NCBI GenBank assembly: GCA_900766925.1
Contig: CAAFXG010000323.1
Span: 1-42,136, forward strand
Length of the DNA stretch: 42,136 nt
Source of the DNA: Lachnospiraceae bacterium
GTDB taxonomy: Bacteria > Bacillota > Clostridia > Lachnospirales > Lachnospiraceae
Direction: 5' to 3'
Under the pieces are notes generated by a model that saw only the letters and a program-made list of their open reading frames with translations, was not told the origin of the DNA and ran no database searches. The position numbers and the translations under genes are program-made. Positions 35,203-42,136 of the stretch are shown here, piece after piece (the stretch's first letter is position 1; each line of letters opens with the position of its first letter).

Positions 35203-35281
35203 CCACATATTCACCAACATAAACTGCTATTGGTGAGCAAGCTCCCCACTAGCAGTTTATGTTGGTGAATGCGTTGCTTAG
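35160..35281. repeat. Nested inverted repeats in the flgG-flgJ gap
   Basis: A 21-bp perfect inverted repeat, ATTCACCAACATAAACTGCTA at 35209-35229 against 35250-35270, has an inner stem around GAGC-AA-GCTC. It is enclosed by CTAAGCAAC (35160-35168) and GTTGCTTAG (35273-35281), a 9-bp perfect outer pair. The second 41-bp direct repeat lies inside the left arm. No gene is visible here. Confidence 0.88.
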
Positions 35282-35282
35282 C

Positions 35283-36110
35283 TTATCGCAGGTTATTAGC
35301 CTGTTGCATCATTTCGTCTGTTGCCTGTATTGCTTTAGAGTTCATTTCGTATGCACGCTGTGCAACAATTAAATTCACCATTTCGTTTGCTACATCTACG
35401 TTAGAACCCTCTCTATAATACTGATGAACCTTACTACGAGTTACATTGGCATTTGCCGTTTCTAAAACAGGATTACCGGAAGCCGGTGTAACTGAATAAT
35501 TATTACTTCCCTCTTTGAAAAGGCCTGCCGGATTATTAAACTGAACCAGTCCCAGTTGTACATCGTAACCATTATTGTTTAATGCCTGAAAATTGCCGTC
35601 CTTGCCTGCAAATCCAATGTTACCATATTCATCAACCATTATATCAGTAGACAGATGATTATCAGATAAAATTATTTCGTTACCTCTCTGATCCAAAACT
35701 GCATATCCGTCAGATGTACAAAGGAGATTTCCTCTGTCAGTTGGAGAAACCACAAAATTTCCATCCTTGGTATATTGTATCTCCCCGGAAGCTGTTCTTA
35801 TCTGAAAGAAACCATCACCCTCAATTGCCATTGAAAATGGATTTTCTGTTGCTAACAGTTCACCCTGTGAAAAATCACTGGTGATGGCAGAAACCCTGCT
35901 TCCAAGTCCAACCTCTGCTGCCACCGGTTTGTTCTCACCGGCATTGTTGGTAGATTTAGACTGAAGATTCTGGTACAGTAATGACTTGAAGCTTGCCTGC
36001 TGCGTTTTATACCCAGATGTATTAAGATTTGCTATATTATTTGAAATTGTATCTACATTAATCTGCTGTGCTCTCATTCCCGATGCAGCAGTCCATAATG
36101 AACGCATCAT
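35283..36110 (-). CDS. flgG: Flagellar distal rod protein FlgG (FlhP-type)
   Basis: 275 aa. N-terminal: LWTAASGMRAQQINVDTISN then NIANLNTSGYKTQQASFK, the FlgG/FlgE-like basal-body signature; middle GDGFFQIRTASGEIQYTKDG; C-terminal SNVDVANEMVNLIVAQRAYE then MNSKAIQATDEMMQQANNLR. It forms the distal rod. B. subtilis has the equivalent pair flhO-flhP after mbl, and the order is the same here. The start sequence is a tandem duplication of ATGATGCGTT; the copy nearer the coding region gives the ATG at 36110 (or 36107) while the other lies out of frame directly after AGGAGG. Confidence 0.93.
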   Translation of the reverse strand: MMRSLWTAASGMRAQQINVDTISNNIANLNTSGYKTQQASFKSLLYQNLQSKSTNNAGENKPVAAEVGLGSRVSAITSDFSQGELLATENPFSMAIEGDGFFQIRTASGEIQYTKDGNFVVSPTDRGNLLCTSDGYAVLDQRGNEIILSDNHLSTDIMVDEYGNIGFAGKDGNFQALNNNGYDVQLGLVQFNNPAGLFKEGSNNYSVTPASGNPVLETANANVTRSKVHQYYREGSNVDVANEMVNLIVAQRAYEMNSKAIQATDEMMQQANNLR

Positions 36111-36158
36111 AACGCATCATCCTCCTGTTATATATTGACCCTCACAATGTGGCTTTTT

Positions 36159-36195
36159 GTCGGAACCATTCCTATATATGAACTTCGTTCATATA
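36159..36195. repeat. Short palindromic repeat between flgF and flgG (copy 1)
   Basis: GTCGGAACCAT (36159-36169), 7-nt spacer, then TATGAACTTCGTTCATA (36177-36193), an inverted repeat with a TTC loop. The same arrangement with the same spacing is found at 37048-37082. No T-tract follows on the minus strand. Confidence 0.75.
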
Positions 36196-36203
36196 AGTTC
36201 ATC

Positions 36204-36986
36204 CTACACTCTTCCTATCTCATTAACTGTTTTGTCAAGTGTCTTATCCACTGTCTGAACCATTTTCTGATTGGTCTCGTATGCTCTTGTTATCGCAATC
36301 ATATCTACCATTTCTGTTACCATATTAACATTGGACATTTCAAGATATCCCTGATGAACCGTTGCTTCTGCAGCAACCTGTCTTGCGCCGTCAACGGTCT
36401 CGTATAAATTCTCACCATAGCTTGTAAGATAATCATAGCTTTCAAAATCAACAAGACCAAACTTGGAAACATATGTGTCACCACTGTATATTTCTCCAAG
36501 CTCATTCACTGATATATCGACAATATTTGCATTAGGAATCTGAATCGGATTTCCATTATCACCCAATACACTATCCCCGTCCTTGGTCACAAGAAAACCA
36601 TCCTTGGTCACCGTAAAATCTCCATCCCGCGTATACCTGATGTGACTGTTTCCGCTCTTGTCAGTAAATCGGATGGTAAAGAATCCTTTTCCGCCTAAGG
36701 CAAAATTGTACATATCTTCTGTCTGTCGGAAGTTGCCCTGACTCATGTCATAATATGTCTCACCAATTTTAACTCCGGGACGAACTCCGCCAAGTCCTGT
36801 TATTATGTCAGTACCTACAGTTTCATCATTGATTCTGACTGCCAGATGTCTGTCAAAGGACTGTGCCGTAACATCTACCTTTTTAAAACCGGTGGTATCA
36901 GCATTAGCCATATTATTGGTCACAACATCCATTCGGCGTTCCTCATTACGAAGACCTGTCCACGCTGTGTACAATGCTCTTACCAT
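36204..36986 (-). CDS. flgF: Flagellar rod protein FlgF (FlhO-type)
   Basis: 260 aa. N-terminal: MVRALYTAWTGLRNEERRMD then VVTNNMANADTTGFKKVD; middle GGKGFFTIRFTDKSGNSHIR; C-terminal VNMVTEMVDMIAITRAYETN then QKMVQTVDKTLDKTVNEIGR. Proximal-rod type protein of the FlgF/FlgG family, corresponding to FlhO of Bacillus by position after mbl and before flhP. AAGGAGAG lies 6 nt before the ATG at 36986. FlgF and FlgG are hard to separate by sequence alone; I use position for the name. Confidence 0.9.
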   Translation of the reverse strand: MVRALYTAWTGLRNEERRMDVVTNNMANADTTGFKKVDVTAQSFDRHLAVRINDETVGTDIITGLGGVRPGVKIGETYYDMSQGNFRQTEDMYNFALGGKGFFTIRFTDKSGNSHIRYTRDGDFTVTKDGFLVTKDGDSVLGDNGNPIQIPNANIVDISVNELGEIYSGDTYVSKFGLVDFESYDYLTSYGENLYETVDGARQVAAEATVHQGYLEMSNVNMVTEMVDMIAITRAYETNQKMVQTVDKTLDKTVNEIGRV

Positions 36987-37018
36987 CTCATTCTCTCCTT
37001 AAATATTATGTATCGACT

Positions 37019-37037
37019 CGATTGATTCCATCAATCG
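37019..37037. repeat. Small hairpin after mreB
   Basis: CGATTGAT (37019-37026), TCC loop, ATCAATCG (37030-37037): 8-bp perfect stem in the mreB-flgF gap, next to the second palindromic repeat. No T-tract, so not a clear terminator. Confidence 0.6.
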
Positions 37038-37047
37038 GGTCCTGTCG

Positions 37048-37090
37048 GTCGGAACCATGCAAAATTATGAACTTCGTTCATAATGGTTCC
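37048..37090. repeat. Short palindromic repeat between mreB and flgF (copy 2)
   Basis: GTCGGAACCAT (37048-37058), 7-nt spacer, TATGAACTTCGTTCATA (37066-37082), then ATGGTTCC (37083-37090), which pairs back with GGAACCAT. This copy is the better preserved one of the pair with 36159-36195. Confidence 0.78.
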
Positions 37091-37093
37091 TCC

Positions 37094-38086
37094 CTACCTA
37101 TTTTTTTCGCTTAGAAACTCAATATACTTGCCCGTTCCTATCGCTACAGCCGTAAGCGGCTCTTCTGCGGTCATTGTAGTAATACCGGTATTCTCCTCAA
37201 TTAAATCCTCTAATCCATGAAGCAATGAGCCTCCACCCGTTAGTACGATTCCTCTGTCTGCTATATCTGCTGCAAGCTCAGGAGGGGTTCTCTCCAAAAC
37301 AGAATGAACCGCATCTACAATCTGTGCCGTAACCTCTCGGAGTGCCTCCTCCGTCTCATCAGAAGAAACAGTTACAGTCTTAGGCAAACCGGTAACCAGA
37401 TTACGACCTCTTACATCCATGGTTATGTTCTCAGGTCTCTTATAGCACGTACCTATATTGATTTTGATTTCCTCGGCTGTACGTTCACCAATCAAAAGAT
37501 TATGCCTCTTCCTCATGAACCTTACAATTGCATCATCAAAATCATCACCTGCAGTCTTAATTGATGCAGATACAACAACTCCATCCAGCGAAATAACCGC
37601 AATATCCGCTGTGCCGCCACCAATATCAACAATCATATTGCCGCATGGTCTTGAAATATCTATACCCGCACCAATCGCAGCCGCAACCGGCTCCTCAATT
37701 ATATATACATCTCTTGCACCGGCCTGGTATGTTGCGTCCTCTACAGCCTTTCTCTCAACCTCGGTAACACCCGATGGAACACAGACACTAATTCTCGGTC
37801 TCCTTCCAAAAAAGCTTTTACCTACAGCCTTTTGTATGAAATACTTCAACATCTTCTCTGTTATGTCGTAATTAGATATTACTCCATGTCTGAGCGGTCT
37901 TATCGCCACTATATTGCCCGGTGTTCTCCCGAGCATAAGTCGCGCCTCTTCTCCTATAGCCTTAATCCTGTCGGTATCTCTGTCAAAGGCAACAACTGAC
38001 GGTTCCTTCAAAACCACACCCTTGCCCTTAACATATACTAAAATACTGGCTGTCCCTAAATCAATTCCTATATCTGAACTTGCCAT
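37094..38086 (-). CDS. mbl: MreB/Mbl actin-like protein linked to flagellar rod genes
   Basis: 330 aa, actin/HSP70 fold: phosphate-1 IGIDLGTASILVYVKGKGVV, VAIRPLRHGVISNYDITEKM, ISVCVPSGVTEVERKAVEDA, IIEEPVAAAIGAG, phosphate-2 IVDIGGGTADIAVISL, and adenosine motif GIVLTGGGSLLHGLEDLI. It polymerises under the membrane and guides wall synthesis. In B. subtilis mbl also lies before flhO-flhP. Here a SigD-like promoter (38111-38137) lies just upstream, suggesting this copy is expressed with flagella, perhaps to organise the rod site or basal bodies. Whether it is the only Mbl or an extra paralogue cannot be told from this window. AAAGGAG precedes the ATG. Confidence 0.92.
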   Translation of the reverse strand: MASSDIGIDLGTASILVYVKGKGVVLKEPSVVAFDRDTDRIKAIGEEARLMLGRTPGNIVAIRPLRHGVISNYDITEKMLKYFIQKAVGKSFFGRRPRISVCVPSGVTEVERKAVEDATYQAGARDVYIIEEPVAAAIGAGIDISRPCGNMIVDIGGGTADIAVISLDGVVVSASIKTAGDDFDDAIVRFMRKRHNLLIGERTAEEIKINIGTCYKRPENITMDVRGRNLVTGLPKTVTVSSDETEEALREVTAQIVDAVHSVLERTPPELAADIADRGIVLTGGGSLLHGLEDLIEENTGITTMTAEEPLTAVAIGTGKYIEFLSEKNR

Positions 38087-38110
38087 GGTTGCTCCTTTCC
38101 GCTATCAAAT

Positions 38111-38137
38111 ATATCGTCATAATTTTAAAAATCCTTA
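38111..38137 (-). promoter_or_regulatory. SigD-like promoter of the mreB-flgF-flgG-flgJ unit
   Basis: Minus strand: TAAG (38134-38137), 15-nt spacer, GACGATAT (38111-38118), one base from the consensus in each box. It overlaps the last codons of the PAS/GAF gene and gives a start near 38104, about 18 bp before the mreB ATG. Confidence 0.65.
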
Positions 38138-39909
38138 GCATTTCTCAAAATTATTAACGAAGCCTTTTCGCCCTTGAGCCATTCAATCTGAATCTCAGTG
38201 ATATCCATAATATTATCCAATACCTGAATATAGCTTCTCCAATTAGTCACCTTCCCCTTTGTGACAAACGGCTTGCGCATTCCCACGATATTATCAAAAC
38301 GATCATGTAAATCCGTTAATACAGCTCTGCTGTCTCCACCTGTGAAATCATAGCCGAGCATCTTATTCATTTCATTATTTGAGAATAAAACCTTGCCGGA
38401 ATGTGCATCTCTTACAAATATACCCACTTTGAAATTATTGTATGTTTCAATAAGATGTTTATTCACATTTCTTACATTATCATCGCCTTCGGCATTTTCT
38501 ATCATATTTTGAATCAACAGACTTATACTCTGTGCGAATCTCAGCTCTTCCTTCGTCCACACTCTCTCTGCCTTACTTTCCGCAAATAATACAATTCCGT
38601 AAAGCTTTTCATTCATATAAATGGGGTATGCAATTGCTGCCTTAAAATTATATCGCATCAGGCTAAGCTTGGTCTTTTCGGTAATATTGGTATTATCAAT
38701 ATAATATGTACCATCGCCCTTATTAATCTCATCTTCAATCTTATACATTCTACCGGGCAGCATATCTGTCAATTCATCTCCCGGTGCTTCCCCTGAAACA
38801 TCCCAGTAATTTCTTAAAGAATACTCATCCTCATCCGGACCGCCAAAGGTGTAAAGCAAAACCTTATTAATTTCCATATGAAGACCGACTTCACGAATCG
38901 TTTCATCAATTACCTGATCGACTGAATCACTTATTTTACTGTTAATTTTGTTCAGTGCTTCATTAACGATGCTTTGACGTGCAAGCTCCTCCCGAAGCTT
39001 GAGTCCGGCACCTCTGGATTTGGCTATCTCTGTCTCTCCAACCTTACATCTATACAGATAATCAGATATGAATCTTGCTATCTTCCACTGATCCCCACAT
39101 ATTTCACGCAGTTTCTCTGACTCAGCCGCTGTATAAGAGCCCAATATCCAAAAACCTCTCACCTCATTCTCAACCACAATCGGAGCCGGTGAAATTTTAC
39201 CAAGACCACCCTCTTCTCTGTCTAGAATCATAGGCTCATTTTTCTCAAGCATCATCTGCTTAATATTCTTGTAATATTCCTTATAGGTCGGTTTCTCAAA
39301 CAAATCATAAAAATCCCCAAGATTGGTTGCAGGTCCGGTTGGTTTAAATACAATCCGGCCATCTATGCTGACAAATACGGAATATAATCCGGTCAGCTTT
39401 GCAACCGTCTCCATAATTACTTCAAGCTTACTGTCTTCCTCGGATGAAACAATTGGCTCTGCAGCCTCCGAAAGCTTACGCTGCGTATTCACCTCGTCCT
39501 TTGACTTATAGCGTAGCAGCTTATCAGCATCCTCCTCAGTAATATCGCGCAAATAAAACTCAACAGTTACATTTTCATCATCTTTATCAGCAATACAGAT
39601 TTCACTGGAAACATGATAAAGACTGCCATCATCTCCGACCATACGATATTCATGGACATAGTCATCCAGCTTTGCATCTATTGCATCATAAACAGTCTGT
39701 ATAACCTTCTGTCTGTCTTCAGGGAAAATATAATCCTCCGTCAGCTTCATTCCCTTGTTAAGCATTTCGACATTCATTCCAAGCACTGCTGCATTGGGCG
39801 AAATATAAGTAAGCTTACTGTTTTTCTTAGCAACGTGATACTTTTTGACAATTACAACATATCCGGCTTTATGTATTGCCTTTCTTAAATATTTGTTTTC
39901 TATTACCAT
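38125..39909 (-). CDS. PAS-GAF multi-sensor protein without recognisable output domain
   Basis: 594 aa, cytoplasmic. An N-terminal PAS-type fold (about residues 30-130: LTYISPNAAVLGMNVEMLNK, YVHEYRMVGDDGSLYHVSSE, EFYLRDITEE), a first GAF/PocR-like domain (about 155-300, GLYSVFVSIDGRIVFKPTGP and PAPIVVENEVRGFWILGSY), a coiled linker (LREELARQSIVNEALNKINS), a second GAF domain (about 325-480, KAAIAYPIYMNEKLYGIVLF), and a C-terminal PAS-like part (YNNFKVGIFVRDAHSGKVLF, NNEMNKMLGYDF). No kinase, GGDEF, EAL, HTH or methyl-accepting region is visible, so it would act through protein contact. Neighbours are DivIVA-like and MreB genes; the ligand is unknown. Confidence 0.75.
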   Translation of the reverse strand: MVIENKYLRKAIHKAGYVVIVKKYHVAKKNSKLTYISPNAAVLGMNVEMLNKGMKLTEDYIFPEDRQKVIQTVYDAIDAKLDDYVHEYRMVGDDGSLYHVSSEICIADKDDENVTVEFYLRDITEEDADKLLRYKSKDEVNTQRKLSEAAEPIVSSEEDSKLEVIMETVAKLTGLYSVFVSIDGRIVFKPTGPATNLGDFYDLFEKPTYKEYYKNIKQMMLEKNEPMILDREEGGLGKISPAPIVVENEVRGFWILGSYTAAESEKLREICGDQWKIARFISDYLYRCKVGETEIAKSRGAGLKLREELARQSIVNEALNKINSKISDSVDQVIDETIREVGLHMEINKVLLYTFGGPDEDEYSLRNYWDVSGEAPGDELTDMLPGRMYKIEDEINKGDGTYYIDNTNITEKTKLSLMRYNFKAAIAYPIYMNEKLYGIVLFAESKAERVWTKEELRFAQSISLLIQNMIENAEGDDNVRNVNKHLIETYNNFKVGIFVRDAHSGKVLFSNNEMNKMLGYDFTGGDSRAVLTDLHDRFDNIVGMRKPFVTKGKVTNWRSYIQVLDNIMDITEIQIEWLKGEKASLIILRNAKDF

Positions 39910-39955
39910 ATTATCCTCACTAACATAAAAATTCAGGTACTTACCTAAAAATAAA

Positions 39956-39986
39956 GGTCTGTCATATCATTCAAATACGACAGACC
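39956..39986 (-). terminator. Terminator of the DivIVA-like gene
   Basis: GGTCTGTC (39956-39963) and GACAGACC (39979-39986) form an 8-bp stem with a 15-nt loop, followed on the minus strand by TTTATTTTTAG. It is 16 bp after the stop. Confidence 0.8.
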
Positions 39987-40002
39987 CAGTTCCTTATTCT
40001 AC

Positions 40003-40887
40003 TTACTTCTCAAGATTAGGGAATGCCTGATCAGCAACAGCCTTGGTTTCATCAACGGCCTTAACAACATTATCTACAGCCATAACAAGCTGTGACATGT
40101 ATTCGCTTACACTCTCGCACTCACGTTTAACTGACATTCTCATATTATAAGCCTCGGCTCTGGCCTGATTCTTCATGTCTTCACATTCCGCGATAGTGGT
40201 AATTCTAAGCTCCTCGCACTCCTGATTGGTCTGCTCACTGAGTGTAGTACACTCATGCTCTGTTCTTGCTCTCAAATCATCTGTCTCTTCTCTTGTCTTA
40301 CGTCTAAGCTCCTCACAATTGGCATAGGTTGCTTCCTTCTGCTCCTGACATGCACTTCTGGTCTGTGCATTAAGTCTGTCACAATCAGCCTTGGTTTCTG
40401 CAGAAAGACGTTCACACTCATCAGTAGTCTCGTTCATCATCTTCTCACATGTAGCTGCCGTCTCTTCTGATAACTGCTCACATTCTGCCTCAACCTGTGC
40501 TCTCTTAGCCTCACATTCCTGTGTTGTCTGTCTGACAAGGTTATCCGCATTCTCTCTGGCCTCAAGAAGGGTTCTTGATATAGACTCATAACGATTAGCT
40601 GATTCTTCCTCTCTGGACTTATATGACTCAAGCTGTTCCTTAAGCTGTGTCACCTCAACCTGGAGTTCATCATTAACCTGTCTTAAATTATCAATTGTGC
40701 TTGTTGACTCATTGAGATTAACCTCTCTCATAGTCTGAAGATTCTTAACCGTCTCGCTAAGCTTAAGAACATTAGCTTTAAGGTCTGCAACCTCCTTATC
40801 ATGTCTCGCCTGTAATTCATCTATATATGTCTCAACTGCCTTCTTATCATATCCGCCAAATGACGCTGTCTTCAATTGTGCATCCAT
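40003..40887 (-). CDS. DivIVA-like coiled-coil protein with cysteine hendecad repeats
   Basis: 294 aa. N-terminal DivIVA-type segment: LKTASFGGYDKKAVETYIDE (5-24) then ADLKANVLKLSETVKNL, which in DivIVA binds curved membrane at poles and septa. Residues 60-115 are heptad coiled coil. Residues 125-257 form thirteen consecutive 11-residue units; a cysteine occupies the same place in eleven of them (125, 136, 147, 158, 169, 180, 191, 213, 224, 235, 257), with Thr202 and Ala246 at the other two. Unit consensus is roughly C-E-x-L-x-x-x-T-x-x-E. The C-terminal 35 residues are less repetitive. Alone, with its own terminator; AAGGGG is about 10 nt before the ATG. Cell localisation and function are inference. 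Confidence 0.85.
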   Translation of the reverse strand: MDAQLKTASFGGYDKKAVETYIDELQARHDKEVADLKANVLKLSETVKNLQTMREVNLNESTSTIDNLRQVNDELQVEVTQLKEQLESYKSREEESANRYESISRTLLEARENADNLVRQTTQECEAKRAQVEAECEQLSEETAATCEKMMNETTDECERLSAETKADCDRLNAQTRSACQEQKEATYANCEELRRKTREETDDLRARTEHECTTLSEQTNQECEELRITTIAECEDMKNQARAEAYNMRMSVKRECESVSEYMSQLVMAVDNVVKAVDETKAVADQAFPNLEK

Positions 40888-41120
40888 CTTATTATATTCC
40901 CCTTTCCAACCTTTGTTTGTAAAAATTAATCATGATTATCATATCATAAAATACAACATAATGCACCTTTTTTTTCGTGAATAATTTATCCACTAATTTT
41001 GACGCCAATTTTTTATCGCTTTTCCTTAACATGTATGCTATATTATTGCTAGACAAGTGCTTTTATACTATGTAAAGCTTCTAAAACGCATAATTATTTT
41101 TTATCAGAAAGGAATTCAAA
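40888..41120. other. Divergent intergenic region
   Basis: AT-rich space between the DivIVA-like gene (minus) and the lipoprotein gene (plus). On the minus strand a possible -10 TATGAT lies near 40940, with only a poor -35. No strong consensus SigA or SigD promoter, RNA gene or repeat was found. Confidence 0.5.
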
Positions 41121-41822
41121 ATGAATAAGACCATAAAAAGAATTTGTGCCTGCTGTATGATGGCAATATTTATATTTTCCCTTACAGGATGCGGTAGCAA
41201 CAATTTAGACAAAAAATATCAGACCTATGTAAAAAGTCTGATTGCCATAAATTATCTGGGTGCAACGGCAGATTACATCGAGGCAACCGGGGCCAATCAG
41301 GAGGATGCCGATGCGTTATATGAGTCCAACATTGAATTGCTGGCAAATAACATTTTAACCTATTATGGTATAACCATAACAGACGCACCTGATTTATATC
41401 AGGACTATATAGAGCTGGCCCGTAATATTTACGGCAAGGTTAACTACTCTGTCTCAAAGGCATATAAAGATGGAAGTGCCTATCTGGTGGATGTTACAAT
41501 ATACCCTATTAATTTGTTCCAGCAGACATCAGAGGAGGTTGCCGCATACGTTGACAAATTTAATTCCGCTGTTAAAAATGGCGACTATAATGACTATGAG
41601 CTCGGCGAATATGAATCGGTTTTCTCTAAAGGAATGGTCCAGATACTAAATGACGGATGCCTTAATATGACATATGCAGAACCTGTAACTGTATCTGTGG
41701 AAATCATACGTGATGATGATATGTTTTACATTAGTGACAGAGATTTCCTGAAAATAGATGCAGAAATGATATCCTCCGATGTTACCGTACCCGTGACGGA
41801 GGAATCAAACGAAGCTCAGTAA
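41121..41822 (+). CDS. Predicted lipoprotein, conserved Clostridia type
   Basis: 233 aa. A lipoprotein signal peptide: basic start MNKTIKRI, hydrophobic CCMMAIFIFSLTG, then lipobox LTGC at about residues 21-24, so the protein should be anchored outside the membrane. The mature part is helical then beta-like (YLVDVTIYPINLFQQTSEEV, PVTVSVEIIRDDDMFYISDR), acidic, with no catalytic motif I recognise. A possible ribosome site AAAGGAA lies 7 nt before the ATG. It is the only plus-strand gene at this end of the window and is followed by a large palindrome that may terminate its transcript. Confidence 0.82.
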   Translation: MNKTIKRICACCMMAIFIFSLTGCGSNNLDKKYQTYVKSLIAINYLGATADYIEATGANQEDADALYESNIELLANNILTYYGITITDAPDLYQDYIELARNIYGKVNYSVSKAYKDGSAYLVDVTIYPINLFQQTSEEVAAYVDKFNSAVKNGDYNDYELGEYESVFSKGMVQILNDGCLNMTYAEPVTVSVEIIRDDDMFYISDRDFLKIDAEMISSDVTVPVTEESNEAQ

Positions 41823-41840
41823 CTTATTTGGCAAACATAC

Positions 41841-42033
41841 GTTGGTCTGGGACCGGATATATTAATAGGGGTGTATACTGTTTGAATTCCGTTATGCAGG
41901 ACATTACGAAGAGCCTTAAAGCAACAAGCATGTTCAGCTTAGGCTTCCATGCTTGTTAAGTCTCTTCTACATAGCATAACCAGGTCATTCAAACAGTATA
42001 CACCCCTATTAATATATCCGGTCCCAAACCAAC
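41841..42033. repeat. 193-bp imperfect palindrome after the lipoprotein gene
   Basis: Outer arms of 47 nt (41841-41887 and 41987-42033) are inverted repeats with one mismatch. The inside continues to fold: GTTATGC against GCATAAC, GAAGAG against CTCTTC, and a 10-bp apical stem AACAAGCATG (41923-41932) against CATGCTTGTT (41948-41957). The architecture is the same as the 30929-31112 element, although the arm sequence differs; near the centre both carry TGCT(C/T)GTTAAGT. No coding sequence is supported inside. It can end the lipoprotein transcript, although no T-tract directly follows it. Confidence 0.82.
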
Positions 42034-42136
42034 TCACATTTTCGATGTTATCGCCTATTAATGATTAAAGAGGCTGTCGCAATACAAAAAACGGGTTTGA
42101 CTCTCCCTACAGCTTCTAAATATATACTGTTTGAAT
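42034..42136. other. Non-coding window edge with partial repeat copy
   Basis: No gene visible. The last 14 bases, TATACTGTTTGAAT (42123-42136), repeat the inner end of the left arm of the preceding palindrome, so another copy or a related element may start here and continue beyond the window. Confidence 0.5.

Noticed and set aside
40117..40515. 33-nt periodic pattern that at first looks like a tandem repeat or CRISPR-like array
   Set aside because: The period follows the 11-residue protein repeat of the DivIVA-like gene; the bases vary between units, and there are no conserved repeats with unique spacers.
41007..41022. Sigma-28-like AGCGATAA on the minus strand before the DivIVA-like gene
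   Set aside because: It lacks a -35 at the proper distance and is over 100 bp from the start codon.

Overview
The window reads as chromosomal DNA of a motile, low-GC Gram-positive anaerobe, most likely Lachnospiraceae (Roseburia, Agathobacter, Butyrivibrio or Lachnospira type). The evidence is strong AGGAGG-type ribosome sites, AT-rich intergenic DNA, DivIVA, MreB/Mbl and RecD2 proteins, and a late-flagellar gene order matching the Bacillus/Clostridia order comFC-yvyF-flgM-flgN-flgK-flgL-fliW-csrA-(flaG)-fliD-fliS-fliT-hag. Nearly everything lies on the minus strand, so transcription runs from right to left. I see no rRNA, tRNA, CRISPR array, transposase or phage gene.

Right part (about 42136 to 34650): a large palindromic element at the window edge; a plus-strand lipoprotein; a DivIVA-like coiled-coil protein with a cysteine every 11 residues; a PAS/GAF sensor protein without an output domain; then an MreB/Mbl gene, two rod genes (flgF/flhO and flgG/flhP) and a short FlgJ-type rod-binding protein. 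A SigD (sigma-28)-like promoter stands in front of the MreB gene, so this actin homologue appears to be co-transcribed with rod genes.

Middle part (about 34650 to 19100): recD2, comFC and yvyF, closed by a roughly 184-bp hairpin; then flgM-flgN-flgK-flgK-flgL with two different FlgK-type proteins; fliW-csrA with their own SigA-like promoter; flaG-fliD-fliS-fliT-like; and flagellin. SigD-like promoters precede flgM, flaG and flagellin. The flagellin leader carries a hairpin with AAGGAA in its loop plus an AAGGAGGA Shine-Dalgarno, which is the two-site layout expected for CsrA repression relieved by FliW, and both regulators are encoded here.

Left part (about 19100 to 1): a flagellin-modification island. 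It contains a small unknown protein, a Maf/DUF115 motility accessory glycosyltransferase, several GT-B and GT-A glycosyltransferases, FkbM-type and class I methyltransferases, three LicD-family phosphotransferase-like proteins carrying graded pieces of a CDP-glycerol-transferase-like module, a hexapeptide acetyltransferase, and a dehydratase/LegC-type aminotransferase pair for a nonulosonic (legionaminic-type) sugar. A SigD-like promoter (TAAA-N15-GACGATAT) in front of the LicD cluster ties it to the flagellar regulon. The best candidate for an undescribed system is this co-regulated LicD/Maf/legionaminic-type decoration of flagellin. Several intergenic palindromic repeat families are also present and are described separately. 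All functional calls come from reading motifs and gene order; no database search was run.
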